A DNA stretch of 64,000 bases from Chalara sp. BL73 (taxonomy: Eukaryota; Ascomycota; Leotiomycetes; Helotiales), in the NCBI GenBank assembly GCA_918026815.1, contig CAKJVC010000187.1, positions 157,067-221,066 of the forward strand. Reading direction: 5' to 3'. Made by a program: the position numbers and the translations under genes. Every line of letters begins with the position of its first letter. The first letter of the stretch is position 1. The notes under the pieces are model-generated. The model was not told the DNA's origin. It saw nothing but the letters and a program-made list of their open reading frames with translations, and made no database searches. This document shows, in pieces, positions 36,936 to 48,876 of the stretch.

Positions 36936-38979
36936 ATGGGAAACAGCAATGGGAAGCCGGTTAGCTTCAATGATGAAGGTATGTGAGGAATAGTCGAGCA
37001 GTGCTTTTTGCAAGCCATATCCTGTGTCTCACCGCTGTGGTTGTGGGCTCTCGCGTTTGAGCCCCTATCAGAGTCTTAATAGCTGACCTCACGATGCAAC
37101 AGTGAACCTGAACCACTTTCGTTTGCTCCGAGTCGTGGGAAAGGGAGCGTTTGGCAAAGTCAGAATTGTGGAGAGGAAAGATACTGGGTTGACCTTCGCC
37201 CTGAAGTATATCCGCAAAGATGAAGGTTGATTGCCCCGCCTTACGAAAAGTCCAACACGCACTAACATTTATACTTGCAGTCATTCGATCCGAGAGTGTA
37301 CGAAATATAATTAGGGAACGGCGGATGTTACAGCATCTAAATCATCCATTCATTTGCAATCTGCGTTATAGTTTCCAGGACATCGAATATATGTGAGTTG
37401 GATTGAGGGCTGCGCCTGGAATTCCGCTGATTAGACACTGGCAGGTACTTGGTGGTTGATTTGATGAACGGCGGTGACCTTCGATTCCACATTTCGAGAA
37501 AGACTTTCACAGAAGAAGCTGTTCGGTTCTGGATTGCGGAGTTGGGCTGTGCCTTGAGATATATACATAAACAGGGAATTATACACCGGGACGTTAAACC
37601 CGATAATGTTTTATTGGATTCTGAAGGTCATATTCATTTGGCGGATTTTGTCGGTGTCCCTTTCTTCCCGCGAAGAGGAGCATCTTGTACTAACTGGGCC
37701 TAGAATGTTGCTTCGGATTATACTCCCGGCAAGCCGTTGACCAGCAAGTCGGGAACTCTCGCATATCTTGCTCCAGAGGTGTACAAAGGTACGGGTTACA
37801 GTTGCGGGGCAGATTGGTGGTCGCTTGGTGTCTTGTTCTATGAGTGTATCTACAACAAGGTATGGGTATCAATCTTGCTTGATGAATTTCGCACTAATTA
37901 TTACGATTTCAGCGGCCATTTGAGGGCAGCACTCAGACGACGCTATCCCACCAAATTACGCAAGCCAATCCCAAATTCCCAGTCACGAAACCAGCAGTCT
38001 CAATGCCATGCTTGCATGCTATCAGCTCTGCACTCGAAGAAGATCCTGCCAAACGCATGGGGTCAGAGAGTTGGCTCAGCTTTACAGATAATGTGTTCTT
38101 CCGCGCAATAGACTTTGAGGCTTTGGAGAGGAAGGAGCTGGAACCAGTATTCGTGCCTTCGGCCGACAAGACAAATTTTGACGCCACTTACGATCTGGAG
38201 GAGTTGCTTTTGGAGGAAGCGCCGTTAGAAGCGCGGGCTAGGCGACAAAAGCCTCGAGATGCGTTGAAAGAAGATGCAACTGAGAAGGAAGTGCGCGAGG
38301 AAGAGCTCTACAAGATGATTGAGACACAGTATCTTCCTTTTGACTACACAACAGCTGCGTACGTCGCCCTTCCTATTTTCATAGTTCCAGACATTAATAT
38401 CTATATAGGCTTGCCAGATATGCTGGAGCTGTCGATCCTAATGACTCTAATCCAGGCTCTCCTCTAGATTACACGCAACCACCACCAGTCCAGCCTTCTC
38501 CATCAGAAGCAGAATCTCCAAAGCCTTCGCGACCTCGTTCTCCAACGAGATTACGAAGGAAAAACTCGAGATCTCAAGCTTCATCCCTCTCGGGATCCCC
38601 TCCGAGACCATCAGATGTGGTACCACCACTTCCAAACGGAAATGTTGTTTCTGAGAATACCAGCCCAAGGTCGCGTCAAGTGCCTCTATCGCCATATCAA
38701 CAGTCTTATAGCCGTCCCTCGCGACCCACCGGGACACGAAAAGAGTCTATGGGAGGTGGAATGCAAGTTGTGCTTGACGGAACTGGGAGCTGGTCTGAGT
38801 TGGCAAAACAGGATGCCACACTACCTGCCGATGCCAAATTAGTTGAGGCCGGAGCGAAGCCAACTGGCATGCTAGGTTTCCTAAGCAGAAAAAGAGGCCG
38901 AGGCCATAGTCCAAAACCACAAGAGCGTGGAATTCTAGGCAAAGAAGGCGCTAGAGTTGTGATCAACGCTGGGGGATGA
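36936..38979 (+). CDS. AGC-family Ser/Thr kinase, STK32/YANK type
   Basis: Seven exons fit: 36936-36978, 37103-37225, 37281-37392, 37445-37649, 37704-37859, 37913-38358 and 38409-38979, giving 551 residues. The protein begins [10 protein letters not shown], a probable N-myristoylation signal, so membrane attachment is likely. The kinase domain runs from about 20 ([15 protein letters not shown]) through [22 protein letters not shown] and the unusual DFN (ADFNVASDY) in place of DFG. That substitution and the [18 protein letters not shown] activation segment match the STK32 (YANK) family. The AGC-like tail ([20 protein letters not shown]) follows, then a Ser/Pro-rich disordered C-terminus. The biological role in fungi is poorly known to me, and I give no symbol. 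Confidence 0.92.
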
Positions 38980-41183
38980 GCTGGTGGAGTATTAGGACAG
39001 GTATCAATCGAGCCAAGGCTCGGAAGAAAGAGATGAGGGCCACACCCAAAACTGTGAATGGGAGGGCGATGGAGTACATATCCATATTAAATCTCGGCCT
39101 TTCGATATGGAGAAACGATTCATGGAGTCGATTTAGGAGCATGCATTGCATTGGAAGCGAGGGCTGTTCATTCTTTTAATTATTAACCATTGGTATTTAC
39201 GGGCAAGCGAACTCTGAGGGGGATATTGAGAAAGGCTGGATGCACATCTGGGGGAGTTGTGTATATGATGATACCAATATTAGACTTATGTGCAGGAATT
39301 CGGTCTTTGCATTTATTTCATCCAGAACAACGTTGCAGCGCGTACGAGAATGTGTCGATCTGGAATTTTCTTCGGCACTGATTGCGCTCCCAAATGTGAG
39401 GCGCCAGCCATCCCCCTATTCCATACTCCTTATCTTCGCGTTATATAATTTGCCGCCCCTGCCCCAGCTACCATAGATCACCAATTATCAAGGAGCTTCT
39501 CTTTTTTACGTAAGTGAATTAAGCCTAAGGCTAGAGCCATTGCTGATTGTGTTGCATCTCTTGCAGGCACGAGCTCAAACAAAGATGGTTATCCGAATCG
39601 AGCATGAGTCTCCTTTCCCTTGGATATACCGCGGTCCTACTCGACTACGAAAGAACAACGCCGCATCCACAGGGGATGATAAAAAAAATGCTGATATCCT
39701 CCTCGTTGCAGCAGCCTGTCGGAGCCCTCCGGATCTGTATTCCTGGTCGACTTTCATCGGCATAGGCTGGTTTGGCGCTGAAGTGTTGTGTTCGGCACGC
39801 AACGGCAAGCAAGCTCAAAGTATCACTCGGGATTACATTATGGCGCTACCAACGATTGAACAGATCTGTTTTCGGTCTCTTTGAGGTCCTCGAAGTTCTC
39901 TAAAGATCTCCTACGCATCCCGTTTGTTTGGGTAGGGTCTGCTAGCCTGGAATATCACTTATTACTAGCGGTAAGGATCCTGTTCTAATGCTGATGCAGG
40001 CCGTCCTATCGCGGAAGATAATATTAATTCTAGCATAACCAAATCCCCAGCAGTTGTTTCCCGGTATGGGCAATTTATCGTGAATCTCGTGATGCCGACA
40101 GACTCGGCGGCATGTTGGATATGTTAGCCGCATTATTTGCTTTATGGTCTGTAGATTCCGAAGTGTAATTCAGATCCTGGAAAGTTTGATCCGGTGCTAG
40201 GCGATGCCTTCCTCAGGGCTTTCTTATCAAACTCTCTTGTACCTTCCTCCTCTATGACATTATTTGTGGTTCCTATCTGCTGACCGTGTATTAGGTGGCT
40301 TATATAGCGAACAATACTCCATTAGCACCTAGCATCAGTTGGAAGGACGGGCCTACGGGGCCAATTTGTGCAAGCATTGAAAACTCGCCAGAACTAGCTC
40401 AAGCTTTGTACATGATTTCCTTGGCTGTTGTTCAGGTTTCGACGATTCTGGCCCTGCCAGAACGGCATGAACGTCGCGAATGAATCCACGGACGTGCTAT
40501 GCCGGCATGGGAAAGATGGAAGGCAAGATACAAGCAGGGGTGGTGCGAGCATCTCTGCGCCTCTTCTTGAGATCTGAGCGCCATACAAGACATGACCGCT
40601 ATTAATGAGGCAACTAGGTGAGTATTGTGGTATCGGTGAGGAAACGCTTTTGTGTGCATTGGCTGCAAGAAAGAGAAGGTGTGGTTCTGTAGCCGGGGCC
40701 ACCAGAAAGAGAGGTTGGAAGTTGCGTGAATAGACCTATAAGGCATTAAGACGAAGAAATATTTGACCTAACTGACATCCAGGGCGACTGCCTTGCAGCC
40801 TCTGGAGGTACAGAAGGCGGTGTTATCGACGGAAGTGCGTCACTGTATACCTTCTGTGGGACATCCTTTGACGCAGAATAATGCCACTGCCAGGAAGGGT
40901 ATTGCCATTAGTGTGTATTTGAGGTCGAACTTACTCAACGATTCATGTGCCGACAAGCTATCGTGGCAGGAAAACTTGGAATAGACCTTGAAAGTAATTG
41001 GAACCCTTGATGCTAACTATCCGCATGCACAAAAATCACAAAAATCACCCCCCACCCCCAAAGAAAGGACTAGTGTCTCCAATGCACTAACACCATTCCC
41101 TCTCTATATAAAGTATGGGACTTATCCGTGAAAGATATATGTTAATCAACTGACCCTCAATGATTTCTACGGTCATAATTCCA
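38980..41183. other. Gene-poor region
   Basis: Over 2 kb between the STK32-like kinase and the broken membrane-protein gene. Open frames are short and none has a recognisable motif. Given the relics next to it, this may be old decayed sequence. Confidence 0.45.
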
Positions 41184-42048
41184 TCACTTCAGACAAAACT
41201 GAGGCAACAGATCCGCGTTATCTCGCGTTGCACAAGCGTGAGCCAGTGTGAGCTTCCGTTGTTGCCGTATCAAGTCTAGTGAGTCCTTGCTGACGTTGAG
41301 CGCAATCTTCGCGTACATGGCAGATAGGGTACCTAGAACGATGCTCATTATAGTTAAGAAGCCAACGGCTACAGCAAGGTAGAGGTTTGCAACGGTGGCG
41401 AGGGTACTCTTGTCTGCCTTGGCCCAACCTACGTCCAAAAATCCGTCTTGCGGCCCATGTAGAACGTCTTGGAGTTTTTGAATTCGACGTCCCCAATGTG
41501 GGTAACTTTCCCGAGGTCCATCCCTTCTGGGGTAGCCACGGATGCTATCATTGTTGAAGTTCTTCTTTTCCTTTTCAAGATATTGCTCTATCAGCCTATC
41601 GTCTGCTGGGAAGAGCAGATCAAAAGTGTGTAGCGCTTCCCTGAGCAGTTGTTCATGATAGCCAACATGAGTTGGCGCCAGCCACTGAGACTGGAGCTAG
41701 TATTGGTGCTAATATATATGACTTCATCCTCATCGGTAAACAGGTGTCAACGCAAATCGTCAACCCACTCAACTTTACATCCGTAGTTATTTCTCAAGAG
41801 GCCAATCATAAGTCTTGGATCAGTCTCATCCTTAGCAGAACTATCGACCAGATGTTGCATTCTTGCAAAATGATTAGCCACTAATTGTCTCAATGACATA
41901 TCTCTCGGCCATATTGTGCGTCCCGTGGTCAGAAAAGGGAAGCAGCCTTCACTAACAAACCGCCGTACTCGATCCGGTAAAGTTCTGCAACTTCACCCAG
42001 TAAGATTTTGAACATCTTTTTCTCTATTTCATCATATGTATCATTATT
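41184..42048 (-). pseudogene. Broken gene for a fungal membrane protein of unknown family
   Basis: Reading the minus strand from 42048 down, coding-like stretches occur in successive frames. The first is DEIEKKMFKILLGEVAELYR. After a frame change comes TIWPRDMSLRQLVANHFARM through EWVDDLR, an in-frame TGA, then LFTDEDEVIYISTN. After another frame change comes LREALHTFDLLFPADDR to the C-terminus. That end carries one clear hydrophobic segment (LYLAVAVGFLTIMSIVLGTL) and the stop at 41184. The N-terminus is missing, since a TAA closes the frame at the 5' end. Pieces join in consistent order, but introns cannot explain all the breaks. The C-terminal layout loosely resembles CorA-like fungal membrane proteins; no GMN motif is seen, so the family is unknown. 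Confidence 0.6.
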
Positions 42049-42090
42049 TTAAGTTGAGCCTTGGAGCGGCTTCATAATAGGCATTATGCT

Positions 42091-42386
42091 TTCCGCCTAA
42101 AGGTGAGGGTACCTAAAGGCGTGTACTTCCCTCCTGGCAAATCTCGCAAGTTGTACTACGTCTCCATCGACGAGCCTCGAGGTATATGGCACCCATCATA
42201 GACCCGGCCATATCAATTCACAGAGCTCGCTATCGCTAAGCTTCAGAACAGGGATGGGCGGGTTAAGCTCGATCCCCTGAGTTGGCCATCTTAGCACATA
42301 TGATACTTCGCCGCTTTTGGCGTCAAGACTTGTTTGGCTATGAGTACTGCGAAGTCTGGCTGCAAGTGGCTGTCGTTGACGCCTAG
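42091..42386 (+). pseudogene. Decayed coding relic, unknown family
   Basis: From 42091 the plus strand reads VRVPKGVYFPPGKSRKLYY and SIDEPRGIWHPS, then a TAG, then in the same frame YQFTELAIAKLQNRDGRVK and LDPLSWPS and a second TAG. Shortly after, in another frame, it reads ILRRFWRQDLFGYEYCEVW and LQVAVVDA, then a stop. Amino-acid composition and length of the open pieces look like real protein interrupted by stops and a frameshift. No ATG or upstream part was found. I do not recognise the family; a host gene fragment or a transposon remnant are both possible. Confidence 0.5.
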
Positions 42387-42719
42387 ATAGTGCAACCCTT
42401 CTTATTGGTCCGATAGGTGCATTATTGTGTGGTACAACAATGGCTTCTGTATTTAGACCTGAAACTGGCCTAAGCTAGTCACGAAGCCTCGCAAGGCCGG
42501 GCTTCCTCATTAAGGAAGAATCAAGCGTGGGACACTAGTGCTATATCGCGACGGCCAGCAAATAGAAGATAGGGGGTTTAGCGAGGACTAACTAAGGGAA
42601 ACAACCCAGGCCAGTTTTCTGCAGGTATTGTAGTATCTTTGATACGTGTACACGAAGAGGTAAAATAAAAGTACGCATGGAGCGTATGTGCAATGTCATT
42701 GGTTCAGGTAGCCACTACT
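42387..42719. other. Spacer downstream of YRB30
   Basis: About 330 bases with nothing recognisable. It should hold the 3' UTR and terminator of YRB30. Confidence 0.45.
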
Positions 42720-45159
42720 CTAATGCATCTCCTTCCCATCCAGAAGAGTAGGCGACCCCGGGCTCGTACCTAAAGTCGAATCCGTATCAGCGCTGACGCC
42801 CCGTCCCAACGGGCTTCCTATCACACCACTCTGGCCTTTCACCCGATCTAATGGCCTCGTCCCTTTCCTGACTACAGGCCTATATGGAGACATAGGTGAG
42901 GACGGGGTCATCTCTCGAGGTGATGAAGCCTCCCTACCCCTCAACAACCACGGTTCCGGACTCCTCGTCTGCCTCCCATAATCACCCTCATCATACGGAG
43001 TTCCCGCCCTCGACCGCCCATACCCCTCCCCATCATGCCCACCTTGATATTGGTTCTGGGAAAGATACTCCTCACTCCGCCTCTTCATAGGACTCTCATC
43101 ATAAGGATCGAACCCTACCTTCTGCCTCGCCTCTCTCCGTATCCTCCGCCGGGAATCAACGTCGCCGCCTGCGCCGGTTGTAGACGCGTCTTCGAGGAAG
43201 AAGGATATTAGCTCGTCCGGAATAGTAAGGTGCGACGCTTGCTGGAATTGTTGGAGGATCGTTAGGCGGATGAGCATTTCGAGGAGGGAGAGGGAGGATG
43301 TCATGGGTTCGAAGAGGGGCGATGTGGAAGGGGGGAGGTGCTGCAGTGGCGATGACGGAAGGATAGTGTGGGTGCTTGTCGTGGCGGGAGAGAGGTTAAG
43401 GTTTGAGAGGTCGGAGGTGAGGGTGCTGGGTTCGTTGGTGGAGGAGGAGCTGGGTCGGTGAGAGTCGTATGCTGAGTCGTCGTTTATCTCTCCATCATCT
43501 TCAGATGAGGAGTCTTCTGATTCAGTGTAGACTTCTAGAGCGAGCCATTCTGGGTCGAGGTCTGATGGGAACCTCCATGCTTCTTCGATTGGCTGGGCTT
43601 TATTTTTGGTCGGTGTTTCGGGGAAGTATACTGAGCTTTCTCGACGTATCTGTTGATCGATGTCATCTTGTCCTTCGCCGCCATCGTCGTCCACTGGACT
43701 AAAGGACTCGCGGCGGCCTTCATATCTAAATGCTTCTCCCTGATCTTCGTCCCTTATCATTCTGCGAGGAGGGAGAGCGTTGATGTCTCTTTTGAGAAGT
43801 AAGACCGGATTATTAGTTTCGCCATCTCCGCCGATACCTAAGATCTTTCCAGTATCCGCATAGAAGATCTTCGAGATCTGATGGATTGGTACAGACTCTC
43901 GGATTCCTGCCAGCTTAACATCCCTATAGCGTCCTGGTTTGGGTTCGTCATCCCCAAAAGAATGCACTCTATCATCGTCAAAGTCCTCGATAATCTCTAA
44001 TCGGTAAGCAAACTCGTTTGCATTTCCTTCTCCGCGCATAATGTACTCATCAGATTCCTCAACAGACTTGATTAGGGGAATACTTGATGGCTGGCCATTG
44101 ACTGTAGGTAGGTGCGGCTGATTTTCGTTTAGGTGACTTTCGAGGAGAGGCACCCGAAGAAGTTTGACTCTCGCTTTATGTATTACTTCTTTCCACGTCG
44201 TCTCTCTTATATTATCAGTGTCACTACCCACTCGGTGAATATGTGCAGCGTAGAGCATATACACCGACAACGTCAGTGTGGGTGCAACCTGGACTGGCTC
44301 AATAGGATTTGCCATATATTGCATGTCACCAGCAGCAAGAAAGTGACTGGCTTGGAGTAATCTTGAAGGCGATATTGAAGGTGGTAGACTGGTGGAAAGT
44401 TGAGCGCCAGAGGTGGTGATTGCCAGGTTGATGAGGGGGACGGCATCTTCAATTCGGGCTAGTAGCTTTTGGATGTCGATGATTATTTTGCGTATCTCTG
44501 CCTTATGTGCTTCGCTTGATGGGGCTTTCTTGAGACTTTTGCTAGACGCTTGCTCTGAGTCCGCTGCATTTGCTAGACGGACGACGAGGCGTTTAATTGC
44601 CCTTCTAATGGCTTTGGTCAACGAGATAGCAGACCCTAAAGTTGTGTTTCCTTTGGCAGAGCTATATCGTGTCAGTTGAGAATGATTGGATATGTACCGT
44701 TGAGACTCCTACATTATTTCTATCAGATCAATTGCAGGCGAGATAATCTATCATCACATTAGCACATATGATGCGGGAGGTAAATGAGATACCATCTGGT
44801 AGAACTTACACTGATTTTGCTATCAAGACGTTCCTGCAGTGCTCGAAGCTCTTCATAGTCTGCTTTATTATCTACGGTCTGTACCATCATCAGTATCCGG
44901 CATAAAACTTGTTGTTTGGCTTATACTTTAAGCAACCTGGAAGTCTGCTTGATGGCATAATTAGCTGTGACAGCGATTCCAGTTCTGGTTAAGTAAGTAT
45001 CAGGTCAATAGAAGTATAAACCCCATGGAAATGACGATATACCTAAGAAGATGGTTCTTCAGGCCAGAAGTGAGCTGCATGTCGGTTAGCACGTGACCCA
45101 GGACTGAGAGTGGTTTCCGGATTTAGTACAAGACTTACCTGGCCTAAAATAACTTCCAT
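42720..45159 (-). CDS. YRB30: RanGTP-binding protein, Yrb30 family
   Basis: Yrb30 is a fungal RanGTP-binding protein that interacts with Gsp1-GTP and influences nucleocytoplasmic transport. Six exons fit: 45159-45139, 45074-45043, 44984-44927, 44878-44810, 44747-44713 and 44661-42720, giving 718 residues. The first exon codes just MEVILGQ. The N-terminal region (LKNHLLRTGIAVTANYAIKQ, ISPAIDLIEIISAKGNTTL, LARIEDAVPLINLAITTSGA) matches the family's helical N-terminus. The middle has ILGIGGDGETNNPVLLLKRD. A long disordered Ser/Asp/Pro-rich region occupies about 330 onward, with HLTIPDELISFFLEDASTTG near residue 560. Five short introns crowd the first 160 codons. Divergent from SUP35. Confidence 0.88.
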
Positions 45160-45682
45160 GACGAGAGAGTATCTCACAAGACTATCGTAAAGGGATTTGC
45201 ATAATATAGCTGTATTTAAGATTATAATTAGAGAGTCTAGAATGTTGGTATTGATTGAATGTTATGTAAAGGCAAACGCGTGTGAGCTTTTAAGGAGACG
45301 CGATTTCTGCTAGAAAGTGTCCGTCAAGCGATTGGACCAACGTCATCGGCTATTTAGCGTCGCTAGATTTGCACATCTAAATGCTAAATTCTTGAAACTC
45401 AAACCGACTATTAAGTTACCATAAGATTGTTAGGATCTTTTGGTGACTCAAGCATTTGTTGAGCCTCCTATCTCTGTTCTACCTGATGGTCTTGGTCATT
45501 TATGGTATTAGCTAAGCCTCGTTGGGTATAAAGTGACTCAATGCCAAGATATCAGATCAGTGGTCCTGATTTCTGCCCAGCCGACCCCTCGATAAAAACC
45601 GTTGACCTTGCCCCGCCTCACACCGCGAGCGACAAACTACAAACAAACAATAAGACCTGCCTGATAAAAGACACAAGCAAAG
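45160..45682. promoter_or_regulatory. Divergent promoter region, YRB30 / SUP35
   Basis: About 520 bases between the two start codons contain both promoters. A TATA-like ATAAAAA lies at about 45592-45598, roughly 90 bases before the SUP35 start, next to a CCCCTCGATAAAAA stretch. The SUP35 leader after it is A-rich (ACAAACTACAAACAAACAAT). Confidence 0.5.
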
Positions 45683-48070
45683 ATGTCGAATCTTAACTCA
45701 TGGGAAGATGACCCTGCTGCACAGGATGACAATCTGTCTAAGCAAACTCAGAATCTAAATCTCAACAACTCACAATCACAATCAGGCCAGCCACAACCAC
45801 AAGCACCTGCATTCAGACCTGGCGCAAGCTCCTTCCAGCCGGGTGCACAGTCTTTCCAGCCTGGACAGGCTTATCAGCAATACGGAGGAGGGTACGATCA
45901 ATATCAGAACACATACAACCAGGGTGGTTACCAGGGATATGGCGGTGGCTATTCTCAGTATGGGCAGCAAGGCTACAACCAGCAATATCCTCAATACGGC
46001 CAGCAGCAAGGCGGGTACAATCAACAATACTGTGAGTTCTTCTCTCAGGATGCCACAATTTTTCAATTATCAAGCAGCTGCAACTATCCCAATCCCATTT
46101 GTTTAATTGTCACGCCACAGGGAGTTTAGAATTGCTCCTCCTAAGAAGACGAATTGTTCTTCAGGGCTCCTGCAGCTCATTATAGGAACATACGGAGAGA
46201 CCTTGCTGACTAAAATCGTAGCACAACAATATCCTGGATATTCACAACAACCGCAATCCGCCCAGCCTCAACAGCCTCGAGCTACACCGACTATAGCCAA
46301 GCGACCGGCGGAAGGAACATCGGGAGGATCAGACCTGAATGCACCAGTAAAGCTAGCAGCAGGTGCACCAAAGGTTTTGAGCATCGGTGGAGATGCTCCA
46401 AAGCCAAAAGCGAAGGTTCTGAGTATTGGCAACACTACGCCAGCAAATAAAGAGGAGAAAAAGGAAGAACCGAAGAAAGAGCCAACGACAACACCGGCTA
46501 CAGGAGCAAAAGTAGCTGCTGCTAAGGCCATTGAAAAATCAACGAAAGCGTCCGATAGCCGAAAGTCATCGCCACCTACTTCGGGCCGCTCAAGTCCCTC
46601 GTCGAATACAGCTGCCAAAGCCGCTATTCGTGAAGCAGATGCTGTCGAGAAGGCACAGACTGCTGATGTCGATGTAGAGACTCTGCAAGAGATTTACGGA
46701 AAAGAACATGTCAACGTTATCTTCATCGGTCACGTCGATGCAGGAAAGTCAACTCTCGGAGGTGCTATTCTATACGCAACAGGCATGGTTGATGAGCGAA
46801 CATTGGAGAAAAACAAAAAGGAAGCCAAGGAGATGGGACGTGAGACTTGGTATTTGTCTTGGGCCTTGGATCTTACAAAGGAGGAGAGATCTAAGGGCAA
46901 AACCGTCGAGGTTGGTCGAGGATATTTCGAAACGGAAAAACGGCGATACAGTATTTTAGATGCGCCAGGACACAAGACATATGTTCCTAGCATGATTGGC
47001 GGGGCCTCCCAGGCTGATGTTGGAGTTCTTGTTATTAGTGCACGGAAAGGAGAATACGAAACAGGATTCGAGAAGGGAGGCCAAACTCGTGAGCACGCCA
47101 TGTTGGCTAAAACTCAAGGTGTGAACAAACTTGTTGTAGTGATCAACAAGATGGATGATCCTACTGTGGAATGGTCCAAGGAACGGTATCTTGAATGTAC
47201 AACCAAATTGGCCGCATTTCTCAAGTCGTTAGGTTTCAACATGAAGACCGATGTATTCTTCATGCCAATCGCTGCACAGAGGACGATGGGTATAAAGGAT
47301 CGGATACCCAAGGGCGTTGCTCCATTCTACGATGGGCCATCACTGCTAGAATATCTTGACAACATGACAACCTTTGAGCGGAAGATCAACGCGCCGTTTA
47401 TGATGCCTATTAATGGTAAATACCGTGACATGGGCACTATCGTCGAAGGAAAGATTGAGTCAGGAGTCATCAAGAAGGGCATATCCCTGATCATGATGCC
47501 CAACAAAGACAAAGTGGAAGTTGCAGCAATCTACGGAGAGACAGAAGAAGAAGTGGACATAGCACAATGTGGAGACCAAGTTCGATTACGGCTACGTGGC
47601 ATCGAAGAAGAAGACGTCTTGCCAGGATTCGTTCTTTGCTCACCGAAACGGTTGGTTCACAACGTCACTTCTTTTGAAGCTCAAATTCGAGTCTTGGAGT
47701 TGAAGAGCATTCTTTCTGCCGGTTTCGATTGTGTGATGCACGTTCATTCAGCAATTGAAGAGGTGTCGTTTGGCGCATTGCTCCACAAGTTGCAGAAGGG
47801 TACGAACAGAAAGAGCAAACTTCCTCCTTCACACGCGAAGAAGGGCGATAACATTATCGCACGAATGGACGTCATTGGTGGTGCTGGATCAGTATGCGTA
47901 GAAAAATTTGAAGACTACCCACAATTAGGACGATTCACCCTTAGAGATCAGGTAAGGACTTCCTTTTCCATCTAGAATTTCATAATGCTAAAAATTGACA
48001 GGGCCAAACCATCGCAATCGGCAAGATCACCAAGCTAATCACGGCCGAAGGCGCGACTGTCGAAGCTTAA
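45683..48070 (+). CDS. SUP35: Translation termination factor eRF3 (Sup35)
   Basis: eRF3 is the GTPase that works with eRF1 to release nascent chains at stop codons. Exons 45683-46031, 46222-47951 and 48002-48070 give 715 residues. The N domain (about 22-150) is rich in Gln, Tyr, Gly and Asn with YGGGY, QGGYQGYGG and QQYPQYGQQ units, the composition of a prion-like domain. A Lys/Glu/Thr-rich M domain follows (KEEPKKEPTTTP). The GTPase starts near G286 with GHVDAGKST; DAPGHKTYVPSMI and NKMDD are the other G motifs. Elongation-factor-like domains 2 and 3 reach the C-terminus (GKITKLITAEGATVEA). The 190-nt first intron interrupts the Q/N-rich domain; its acceptor has a good branch site (CTGAC). 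Confidence 0.97.
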
Positions 48071-48876
48071 ATAGTTGGATAGGAGAGTTCATCCATTCGT
48101 GGCGATGACTAAATGATTGACGAACTGCGTTACATGGAAAATTTCATGTACATTATGCATTAGTTAGGGGAAATTCAGGGTGAGGATAGACTCGTTTCCA
48201 AAAATAAAAACGCCGATAGTCAGAGAAATCATAAGCTCGTTTTTGCAAAATAGACGTTCTCTGCGAAGTAGTCATTCGATGGTACATTGTTGATGTCCCA
48301 ACAAGATACGTGAGCAGGGGGCATAATCCCAGGCCAAGTTTTGACTAGGAATGGATTGGTGCCTACTAATCATCTTGAGCACATCACTAACCCCCTATTC
48401 AGCCTCGCTTATGTGCCCCACAAAAAGCATCTACATCTCCTCTCCTGGTGCCGTCCAGCATCAACGTTCACCCATAGTAACGATACCTATCTCCGCTCAA
48501 TCTTCAAAATTCGAGTAACATCCCTACGGAATGCACACTACGTAATCTTAATTTTCTTTTCCATTTCTCTCTTCGCAGAAGATATATATATCTCCCGCGT
48601 TAACCTCAGATCAAAAGCCGTTTCTTTACGTGAAAAAGCCCTTAATCCCTCCCCTTCCCCCAACGTCAAGGCAGAACTGCAAGGCGGGCGCAAGGCTTCC
48701 TCCTTTCTTAGCGTACCCTGGTCCGCTTCGCAAGCTTTAGCGCCTGGCTCGCGATCCTATTTTGATTTGGAAATCATTTTGCATATATATAGAACGTACG
48801 GCTGTGGGGATGTTCGATGCCCCTTTCTGCAGCCGCGATTGAGGCTTTTAATTCGAGCTTCTCGACGGCCTAGAAG
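48071..48876. other. Spacer between SUP35 and the sirtuin
   Basis: About 800 bases holding the SUP35 3' UTR and the sirtuin promoter. A plus-strand frame from 48341 to 48934 is open, but the protein it would encode has no motif and runs over the sirtuin start in another phase. A TATATATA stretch occurs at about 48582-48592. Confidence 0.45.
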
